From Atriophallophorus winterbourni (lineage: Eukaryota > Platyhelminthes > Trematoda > Plagiorchiida > Microphallidae): 64,000 nt of DNA. The notes under the pieces were generated by a model that did not search any database, had not been told where the DNA came from, and saw only the letters and a program-made list of their open reading frames with translations. This document shows, one piece after another, positions 21,269 through 30,072 of the stretch. The stretch covers positions 109,645 through 173,644 of the forward strand of contig JACCGJ010020065.1 of assembly GCA_013407085.1 (NCBI GenBank). The letters run 5' to 3'. The translations under genes and the position numbers were made by a program. Position 1 is the first letter of the stretch, and every line of letters starts with the position of its first letter.

Positions 21269-22965
21269 GAACTAAGAGACGCTGGATAGTGCCCTAACTC
21301 TAAAGCTGATAACTCTACCAGTCAAGTAATCCTGTATCCAGGCCAATAATCTGCCGCACACCTCGAGCTGCTCCAATTTTTGTAGCAGTATGCTGTGGTT
21401 AACACGGTCAAAAGCTTTAGACATATCTAATAAGCAAGCATGGATTAGGTATCCATCGTCAACGGCTCGAGTCCAATTATCAAGAGTTAATAGAAGATTA
21501 GTGAGACAGGAGTGTCTTGTAGTGAATTCGTGCTGTGCTATTAGAAGAAACTTATTTTGTTCCAAATGTTTGATAAGTTCGTCAGCCACAAAACGTTCGA
21601 GAACATTAGAGACAAGTGGCATTAACGTGACTGGTCTGTAGTCATACACATAGGATCGGTTCCCTTTTTGTATATCGAAGTGATTAATCCAGATTTTCAG
21701 TCATTAGCAACCTTGTTGCAACTTGTTGACAGGTTGAAAAGAACAGAGAGTGGTGAGAATAGAGCGTGGGCGCATGTTTTAAGAGGAAAAGTGTTATTTC
21801 ATCAGCACCCGGGGATTTTTTGTATTTAACCGGAGTAGATTTACCAGGACACTCTCGGGTTTTTCAGCGATTTCGTGTATTGTGTTAATCTGTTAACTGA
21901 ATTCAGGCACATCGTAAGATAAGCACTCGTTAGAGTAGAACACTCTAGAGTAAGATTGAGCTAGTTCGTTAGCTTCTTCGAGAGAAGTGGATGTAGAACC
22001 AGTCGTTGTAAGTAAAGCGGAAACGCCTGGCCTTACCCCGGACTTTCTGTTCACGTTCTGGAAGTGGAGCTTCGGGTTTCGTTTAATTTTATCCATCAGA
22101 TTGATTTGATACCCTTCTTTATTCTCCGGGACAATAAATTTGATTCTCAACAAACTGTAAGATTCCAAGGATTCAGGTGTTGACTGCATTATGAGGCATC
22201 TCCACGCAGGTTTTCTCACCTTTATCCAATTCTGTGTTCGACTCCGGATCACAAATTTGAATCCTGTTTTCTTTTTTTAATTTTTTGAGTGGATTTATAT
22301 TTTTTGGTTGATTTTCTGAAGCATCGATGATCAGCATATTTGGACATCAGTCTTAATCGGTGCCCAGTCGGTGACTTCTTGGAGTGCCTTTGATAATGCA
22401 AATGTGTCGATTTTTCTTATCAATTTATGAGCATCACTAGCTCTTTTCGCTTCAGATATATAGTCGAAAACAATGACTACATGATCAATCTTTCCCAGTA
22501 ATGCTTCATAGCGGATACCCACGATGAGATTTTCCTCGATTGTCAGAACAAGATCGACCGAGTGGTCGGTGTGTTTATGCCTCTGAAGCGAGAGCTGCTT
22601 GAGATGTGGTTAAATAAACGAATTTCGTTGAACATTTTGTAGAAAAGATTGTCAAGAGAATTTACCGTTGGAATCTCGCTTTTTGTAAATTCGGGAGATT
22701 AAAGTCACCCATGATCAGGACATTGTTTTGATTTCTGGAAACAACGAGCTGAGTTTTTTCAATTAAACTAGCATTGTATGCTTCATCTGCTGACGGTGGT
22801 CGGTAAATAACGCGAACAACACAGTTTTCAGCTGTTGCTAATTCAAGTGACCACCAAAGTGTATCTTCCAGTTTCAAATCATTATCCGTGATTTCTCTGA
22901 ACGTGAGGTGTTGATCATAGTAAATAGCAACACCTCCTCCTCCACGGTCCATACAAGCACCTTTT
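21269..22965 (-). mobile_element. CR1a remnant, 3'-truncated
   Basis: Minus strand. Endonuclease blocks: RGGGGVAIYYDQHLTF (~22,945), VVRVIYRPPSADEAYNASLI, VLIMGDFNLPNL (~22,690), IDHVVIVFDYISEA (~22,490). Linker: RSRTQNWIKVRKPAWRC, RNPKLHFQNVNRKSGVRPGV (22,250-22,010). [53 protein letters not shown] (21,640-21,400). It ends before the FADD block at the junction with the composite flank. The 5' end at 22,965 abuts repeat D copy C. Stops and frameshifts throughout. Confidence 0.9.
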
Positions 22966-23560
22966 GCTCTAGTCTATTCAAGCCTGTGGCATTTGACACG
23001 TGACTATCGGTTTTTCAACTTCTTCAGATCAAAGTGACAGAACATCTGGTTTGCATATTTTCTTCATTCTGATTGTACCGCCATACGTCGTCACTTCTGA
23101 ATTATAAGATTCGGTTGAACAACATTTTTTCGACTGTAACTTAAATGACATCACGGGGAGTCCAATCGAAATAGCAGTCTTCTCTCAATCTCCTGCCCGT
23201 CTACTAAAATGACGCTTGAATAAAGGACGTTAACTGGATACTTAACCGATTTTACCACTGATGGTCAAAGCTTGATGTAATTACTTGCAAAATCTGCAAT
23301 CCTCAACATGATTAGCTTGCGAATCGCGCACAAAGCATTCCGAGGATTACTATTCTTCTATGCATAAAACTAAACATCTACATTAAACTTCGATAATCTT
23401 ATTAAAATACAATCAAACAAAAACGGTTGGCTTTCTTATAATGAATATACTACATTATAAACAGAGCAGTAGCGGGAATTCAATTTATTCCTAATCTGAT
23501 TTCTCAATACATTTACAAGCGGCATGCAAACACATCAGGCTCAACATTATTCAAAGTAAT
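22966..23560 (+). repeat. Dispersed repeat D, copy C (left part only)
   Basis: Matches 16,355-16,900 from CTATTCAAGCCTGTG to AATTTATTCCTAATCTGATT and CATGCAAACACATC. It lacks the hammerhead part. It starts at the same base as copy A, which supports a true left end at this point. Confidence 0.75.
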
Positions 23561-26205
23561 TCTCGAATAATATACACTATTTCATTAGATAGCTCAAATT
23601 ACAATGAGCTGAAAATCGCTGATCCCAAACTAAATTTCCGCCATTGCTCACTCACAATTCCAGCTTTCTATATTAATGGAATGAGTTTTGTCATTATGAT
23701 ATTTATTGGGACGGTCAAATAGGATGGACCAGACTAAAGTCTACGTACTGCACGCCGATCAGTAATAAGTTTTAATCCTGTCAGCAACAACCGGGATAAT
23801 TTTTATCTATCTAAATTTTGCTGATCGACCGACTACTGATTAAAGATGGGAAGTTTGTGGGGGAGACATTAGTATCAAAACCGGAAGTCAGCGTCAAAAT
23901 TTTAGAGTGTGTTAAAAATGAAATATGCAATCGCTCGTGAATAATATCCGTGGCCGACATGTGACGAGTGAGACAGAAAAAAACATAACTGAAACAATTG
24001 TTACGATGTACCAAACAAACAATTTTGCTGAAGGATAACGACAAAGCAATCGGTAATATTTTATCAAAATTTGTTGCCGTTTCCCATTGTTCTTCTGTTA
24101 TTATTTCAAACCAACGCTAACTTCCAATATACAGAAAACGTATATTCAATAAATCGTGCCTAATTCCATGCCGTTATTTGAAGTTTCTCATTTTAACTCG
24201 TGTGAGAAATGAACAGGTAAATTCTAAATTACTTCTCAACAGCGATAACATTATGTGGATATAATTAAAAGGAAATTTTATGCAGAATGATTTATTTTTT
24301 GTTTTTTTTATTGTGCGATCGTAATCGCAGCAAGATTGAGATTGTTTTTTGCATTTTCTTTTCACTGAAACAAAAGAATCTTTTTCATTCTGGGAATCAA
24401 ACATATTTAGCAAAATTTCTTAATTGTTCGGTTCATTGCCATTCATTAGGAGAAGATAAAAAAGAATGAAATTTAAAATAATCTACTTTCGCTAATATTT
24501 ATCAATATATCATGTTTACTGAAAAGATTAGGAAACTTCGCCCATTATAAAATAATTATTTCTCACCTCAGTTTTAAAAAAAACTTATGTGGGAAGTGGC
24601 TCTGATTTCGAAAAGAAGTTGTTTTTGTTAGATCATTGCAGTGTGGAATTATTTTATTTTATTTATTCAACGATGTTTTCATTTCAGATTTATAATCAGA
24701 AGTGAAAATTAATTAATGATTGGTTGCCCATGTGGTCACTCCTCCGTTAATGTAAAATAAGAATAAATTTCAGTGATATAAATTTGAAAGGTTAATCTAA
24801 TTGGTTGATTGTCTATTATATGTGGTATTTACGATGCCAATTCAGTTCGGATTCTAATTTCTAGAAAAGGGAATTTGGAATTTGACGCTGATCAAGATTT
24901 ATGATTTGTGGTAAGAAGATAAATTTCGACGTGGGCCATGGTTCTTCTATTTCGTATTTTTTGGCGGCTAAACCAACTCCTAACAGTTTAGGTCATTCGA
25001 AGCCCCTTCCATCCTAAAAATATTTAATGACTGACGGTTTGCATACTGGCATTTGGTAGCCGTGCTTCATGCACGAATCCAGGCCTAAAGGTAACTTTGC
25101 ACATTGTTATTCATGCACAATTTTCTGACAGCTCTAAAGTCTAGCATGTCGTCATGGAATCCAGCAAGCATTGATCGGATGTCGCAGGTTCTCAATTTTG
25201 ATGTGAATCTTTTTGTGCTGACAATCTGTCTCGCTAGTGCAAAAGAATGCAATCCGGTTTTCTTTTGTTAACTTAGCATTGTACATTCAATGATAATTTC
25301 AGACCGTGGCCAGACAGAGTGTAAACTTTCATCTGCAAGCTGAGCAAGAACAGGCAGGGCTTTTGGCAGGTGAACGAAGAACACAGTAACCATAAGTAGG
25401 GAGTCGAGCCGCGGATGTTTGTCGCCGCGATCACTGTGGAAATGATCTTCATTCGCGAATTTGCTCCATAGCCTAGCGGATTAGTGTGAGCAAGACAGCA
25501 TGCAGCTATGCATACCATCCATAGTTTTATTGTCGGACGGAATCAACATATTCAACTCATAATTCTGCTAAAATAATATTTTCGAAAACATAATGTTACT
25601 AAAGTCTGTAAATTAATACAATTTTTATTGGTTAAATTCCGATCATTTTATAGCCGTAAGTTAGAATTGTTCAACAAAAATATTTTTTTACAAATGTTAC
25701 CACATATATATTTTTTGCTCAAGAATTTCGAGTCTTATGAAATACTTAATTTTGCTGCACACATTTGTGAACGGGAATTTAATTAAGATGTGTATTACAA
25801 TGAACGTTATATTTCATATAATTTTCTTTCGGTTGAATTCTATTATAACTGACCACATGCGCCTAAAAATATTTTTATGCTAATTACGTACACGATTTTC
25901 GCTATTTGTTTAAACTACTGGCAAGTCATCGCAATTAAAGGAATATTTATTTAAATCCATTTTTGTCTCATTCGTGTGATTAGCAATGCTCTCGTCCCCG
26001 GTGAGTGCTTAGTCTCGCATTCCGGTGGGTAAAAGCCAGCGACGTATGGTATTCGGCTTCGCGCAGGCGCTTAGTTTTTTATTATAATGCAGTTGCATTA
26101 TGAAACCAAATATCCTGTAAGGCTTTTAATATGAATCGAAAGTAGTTAAGCTGGAACATGTGGCAATACACTGATCATTCGTTAACGAGACGGTGATGCG
26201 TCCAC
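23561..26205. other. Unassigned AT-rich sequence
   Basis: No transposon family or gene recognised. Between 25,030 and 25,520 base composition is less AT-rich and there is an 81-residue minus-strand frame with no known motif. A small GC-rich island with GGCTTCGCGCAGGCGC lies at 25,990-26,075. Confidence 0.4.
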
Positions 26206-26403
26206 CGTGTGGAAAAAATTATATTCGTGACAAAGTGTAATGAATAGCAACATACTTAGAAGTGTGCCGTAATTGCTCGCTCCCGATGCTACATAGAGCG
26301 AAAAGTTTACAAATAAATACATAAACAGACACTCATGAGGCAGAGTTCATAAATGAATATACCAATTATGACACGTGAATTATCATAAAGAAAGACAACC
26401 TCA

Positions 26404-26458
26404 GCATAATAGCTGACACTTATGATGCCCGCCAATTTCAAACTGAAGACCGATACAT

Positions 26459-26490
<32 letters not shown>

Positions 26491-26588
26491 TATTATATAT
26501 AATATATTATATATATATATATATATATACATAATGTATCGGTCTTCAGTCTAAAATTGGCGGGCATCATCAGTGTCAGCTATTATGC
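26404..26588. repeat. Palindromic foldback (MITE-like) with (TA)n centre
   Basis: Arms of about 58 bases (26,404-26,460 and 26,531-26,588) are reverse complements with only a few mismatches: GCATAATAGCTGACAC at the left end and GTGTCAGCTATTATGC at the right, with GATGCCCGCCAATTT and GAAGACCGATACATTAT inside. The centre is ~70 bases of TA repeats. It lies in copy B where copy A has unrelated sequence. This looks like a small foldback element, but no target duplication is obvious. Confidence 0.7.
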
Positions 26589-27096
26589 AGTCATAAATTT
26601 TCCATTTTGTTCTAGCTAAATTATTGGAGTTCACCAAATTGACAGATAACGATTTTCGAACAACAATAGATACAATTATTTTTGGTATGGTATTCACGTT
26701 CGCTTTTTCAAATAAATAAAAACAATTTTTTTCAATCTGATAGATATCGACAAAAGATCTTAATTTTATAGTTGTATGCCACTGTTATATAGGGTTCATC
26801 CAAAGAACAACGATGTTCAAATTACAGAATCACAAAGTTATTCCTGGCCAGGCGCTCGAGGCGCTTATAAAAGACCAATGTACTTTGATGTTCACATTCC
26901 CTTCCCTTATAAATCACAACCGGTTTCTCGCTGTTTACCTTCATAACGACTTGAGTGCTTGACAAAGAATCACTTTGAGATTCTGAATTTGAACATCGTG
27001 ATTCTTTGTAAGAACCTTATTAAACAGTGGCATACAAGTATACCATTTCTAGCATCAAAACACTGTTACAAGGTTCACTGAACCTGATGTTACTGT

Positions 27097-27140
27097 CTCC
27101 AAGTGATGACGACAAACAGCCAGAAACCGATAGTGGTGTG
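27097..27140 (+). ncRNA. Hammerhead-ribozyme-like motif, copy B (degenerate)
   Basis: GTGATGA at 27,103 (first core C changed to G), CGACAAACAGCCA, GAAAC at 27,123, CGATA, then GTGGTG. Outer arms CTCCAA/GTGGTG pair at four of six positions. The lost core C should abolish cleavage. Confidence 0.4.
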
Positions 27141-27169
27141 TAAGTGCGTAAAATGTGAGCAACACATTA

Positions 27170-28530
27170 CTTTGTGTTTTGTTATTTGTCTTGTGCGTGA
27201 TAAACGCCTTTGACCAATCTCGTGTTGTGGATTCTGTGAACGCGATTAGCGCCGGACAGGTTGAGCTCCGGAAGGAATCAAGACGCAATCGATGTGCGTG
27301 CGTGCAACTCGGGTGGGGACGTGGTAAATGTTGGGCCGAGGACACGAATGTTACGAAAAGTTGCCAGATGTGTGCCACATGCCTCGTTGACATGAGAAGA
27401 CCTGACGCAATCATTCCCGGCCTGTCGCTATGCGCTTTTTATTGATTTAACGTATGCATTCGACTATGACGTCAGAGTGGGTCACTCCAAAAAGTTTGAT
27501 GTTATAGGCTGCCTACTAATATTGCTAGAACACGTTATTTCGCTTCAATCTGACATGAGGTTCTCAAAGCAATTTCAAGGTTAGCAGACATGCAAATTGT
27601 CGGAGGTGTCAAACAAGGATGATTTCTTCCTTCCACGCTATTCGGCATTTTCTATGCTCATATTATGAACCACGAATATAGGACGGGAACAGACGGTATT
27701 TACCTACGCACGAAAAATGATGCCGTGCATTTAAATTTGAACCAGTTGATAGCACAAAATAACTGATGTGCTAATCCGTGATCTATTGTCTGCCGATGAT
27801 GCAGCCATTATTCCTCTTTCATAAAAACACAATGAGTTGCTAATGTACTGCATTTTCTCGGCATGCAAAGACTTTAGGCTGACAATGAGCTTAAGCAAGT
27901 CCAAAGTCATCAGTCAATAAACTTTTTTCGCCTGCCCTCACTGTTGGAAACTGTCAGCTTGAAAAAGTACGTCATTTCACATATCTTGGTTCGACCATTA
28001 CGGAGAGCCTCACGCAAGAAGGCTAGATTAATAAGCGGATTGGTAGAAGAGCTGCAATTTTTTCTCTATAGAACTCTCATGTCTGGTCAACTGCAAGATT
28101 TTAGTAAAGACAAATTTGATGTAATAGAGCGCGTGAGTAATAAATGCTCAACTGTGTTGCAGTGAAACCTGGACCATTCAAGCAATACACGAATGGATGC
28201 CGAATGCTTTCCATTTAAAAACCATCCGCCCTACCTCGAACATATCGCGAATTGAAAATTTAACGATTGCTGAAGTGCTTTCAAAAACTGTTCTACAGTG
28301 CGCTTACTTTACTACGGTATCGCCGCCTGCAGTGGCTAGGCCATGTGCACAGAAAATGGAAATAATCGTATTCCAAAACATCTACTCTATTATGAGTTGA
28401 AATGAGAAAGTCGGTCATTGGGTACATCGCACCTGCGGTACAGAAACATTTGCAAAAGAAATATAAACGCTCTTGACATTGCTCCTACAAGTTGTAAATA
28501 ACTTTCTTTTGACCGCTCTCCGTGAAGACT
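27170..28530 (+). pseudogene. LINE-Z fragment (RT palm to GRPHLRYKDV region)
   Basis: LINE-Z coding begins near 27,390 with YALFIDLTYAFDYD-like sequence around 27,430, the RT motif A region, then GGVKQG (~27,605), LSADDAAI (~27,790, catalytic DD in a shifted frame), KYVISHILVRPLRRAS, CSETWTIQAIHE, NAFHLKTIRPTSNISRIENL (~28,200), and ends at the VGHWVHRTCGT and DRSP-like stretch. Many stops. 27,170-27,390 is an unassigned open stretch shared with the inverted copy. The right end (28,530) runs straight into a hammerhead unit. Confidence 0.85.
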
Positions 28531-28532
28531 GT

Positions 28533-28574
28533 CTCCACCTGACGACGGCAAACAGCCAGAAACCGGTAGTGGAG
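28533..28574 (+). ncRNA. Hammerhead-ribozyme-like motif, best copy
   Basis: Outer arms CTCCAC (28,533-28,538) and GTGGAG (28,569-28,574) pair perfectly. Core CTGACGA (T to C in the fourth core position), CGGCAAACAGCCA with a GGC/GCC stem, GAAAC at 28,559, then CGGTA, with the predicted break after A28,568. The core substitution would hurt activity, but the stems are the cleanest of the six copies. Confidence 0.5.
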
Positions 28575-28715
28575 TGTAAGGGATGGGGATGTGAGCAACA
28601 ATTTTTTTAGTCATCCATAAGCGCCATGTGTGCTTGACCAAGAATCACTTTGTGATTCCGCATGTGAACATCGTTGTTCTTTGTAAGAACCTTATTAAAC
28701 AGTGGCATACAAGTA

Positions 28716-29547
28716 AAGTGGAACCCACCTACAACGAACTCGCTTACATCGAATTCCCGATTCGAACGGGAACAACGAATCTGTTCGTTACGAATCTCGT
28801 CTATTACGAACACTGTGCACGTTCCCGACAGCTATGTTTGTTCAATAAAGTTCATGCAATCAACGAACTCGCTATATCTTGCCTTTAACCCACAACGCTC
28901 CGTCAAGAGTGGCCTGCAGTGCGCTAAAAATAGAATGACACAGCTTGGCGAGACACAGGCAGCCTGGCCTACAGTGTGCTAACTGACCCGCACGCACGCA
29001 CAAGAAAATCACGTGAATTCTCTGTGATTGGTAATCACAGACTCATGACAAATTGCAATCTCTCAAGCGGACACTTCATTCCCGTCTTACAGTTAGACGA
29101 TGGCTGACAGACAACGAAAACGAGAGCAGTTTAGCCTAGAGAAAAAAAGGAAATTTGAGCTGAAGTGGAGAATGGCCAAATGACAAAATCCGAAATTGCT
29201 AAAAAAAATCTATCACAGCAAAATCAACACTGTCCACCTTCCTGCAGCAGAAGAAGCAACTCTCTGAAACATTCATGCCATTCGTTTTAGAATAAATTTA
29301 CTATTATTAACATGAACTTGGAATTAATGTTGTGATCTGTGTGCTGTGGCATCATCTATTCATCAAATGGATTACACGCATGCAGAAACACAATAGTAAG
29401 ACATTCTTCACTACTTTATTGTTTACACGTGTTCAGAAAACGGCGCCGAAATCACATGTCTGACAATGCGTTTTACTTACAACGGAGTCCGCTTTTAACG
29501 AACATTTTACTCTCTCCCCAGCGATTCGTTGTACCCGGGTTCCACTG
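28716..29547 (+). mobile_element. Pogo/Tigger-like DNA transposon, internally deleted
   Basis: 832 bases with terminal inverted repeats: left AAGTGGAACCCACCTACAAC, right end complementary to CAGTGGAACCCGGGTACAAC. Both sides carry TA (28,714-28,715 and 29,548-29,549). The related repeats at 27,027-27,050 and 17,995-18,020 show the uninterrupted site ACAAGTATACC with a single TA. Tc1/mariner superfamily members insert at TA, and pogo/Tigger ends are of this GTGGAACC type. Most of the transposase is missing. Confidence 0.9.
29101..29290 (+). pseudogene. CENP-B-type HTH start of pogo-like transposase
   Basis: ATG at 29,099-29,101 opens MADRQRKREQFSLEKKRK. After one frameshift come EVENGQMTKSEIAKK (29,163-29,207) and, after another, SITAKSTLSTFLQQKKQLSE (29,211-29,270). 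This is the N-terminal helix-turn-helix of CENP-B/pogo transposases, which binds the element's terminal repeats. A stop follows at ~29,290 with AATAAA right after it. The second HTH half and the whole DDE catalytic domain are gone, so the copy needs a transposase from elsewhere to move. Confidence 0.85.
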
Positions 29548-30072
29548 TATACCATTTTGGCATCAAAACACTTTCAAGGCTCACTGAACCTGATGTTACT
29601 GTTTCCATCTGATAACGACAGACAGCCAGATACCGGTAGTGTAGTGTAACAGATGGGCATGTGAGCACCACAATACAATTGGTCTCGATTTTATTCAAAA
29701 TGTTTCTTCATACCTGCATATATTAACTCTGATAATATTAAATGTTCTGTTGAAAAACATACCCTTCTCAGTTTCGATGTCTGTTTTTCGCTTCACTTCG
29801 ATATCTGTGCAAGCATGAATATGGGTGATATTCATTATTACATTATAATGAAATTTAAATGAAATTGTGTTGTATTGGATAGCAAACGTTTTTTGTGATA
29901 TAGATGTACTACAATTTGAATATTTTATACTTGAAAGACAGCGCACATATTTCGAATTATATGCAACATTAGGATCCGAGAAACTTAGTAACGCTTTTGA
30001 GAATGTTTCTACATGTCTAACAAAATATTGTAACCCGAAATGTGTTTCAATATATGTAAACGTACAAGGAGC
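29548..30072 (+). repeat. Dispersed repeat D, copy D4 (right part)
   Basis: Aligns with 18,010-18,518 through TTTATTCAA..GTTTCTTCAT, CTGTGCAAGCATGAATATGG and TATGCAACATTAGGA. It continues a little past the point where copy A is cut, to ~30,072, and so shows a bit more of the natural right side. Confidence 0.8.
29603..29644 (+). ncRNA. Hammerhead-ribozyme-like motif, dimer copy 2
   Basis: CTGATAA at 29,609, CGACAGACAGCCA, GATAC at 29,629, CGGTA, then GTGTAG. The arms TTCCAT/GTGTAG pair at five of six positions with two G-U. Two core bases differ from consensus, so this copy is probably dead. Confidence 0.4.

Larger units (their letters stand above)
26206..27165 (+). repeat. Dispersed repeat D, copy B
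   Basis: Starts at AAAAAATTATATTCGTGA, matching 16,905, and follows copy A to the hammerhead unit, except that 26,404-26,588 is a palindrome absent from copy A. It includes the same inverted pair of hammerhead-unit pieces (26,785-27,025). After about 27,150 it leaves copy A and passes into sequence leading to LINE-Z. Confidence 0.85.
28531..29690 (+). repeat. Hammerhead-unit dimer split by a DNA transposon
   Basis: Two hammerhead-like cores in the same orientation (28,539 and 29,609) with one intervening unit (GTGTAAGGGATGGGGATGTG, CACTTTGTGATTCCGCATGT, ACAGTGGCATACAAG, then TACCATTTTGGCATC). Removing the 834 bases of transposon plus target duplication leaves 236 bases between the cores, which is the monomer length. 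This is the clearest tandem arrangement of the unit in the window. Confidence 0.8.

Noticed and set aside
27155..27445. 96-residue frame with a signal-peptide-like start (NTLLCVLLFVLCVINAF) and several cysteines
   Set aside because: It begins with GTG, has an in-frame stop just upstream and no ATG, is inside a duplicated repeat segment, and the inverted copy at 36 kb carries a stop in the same frame.
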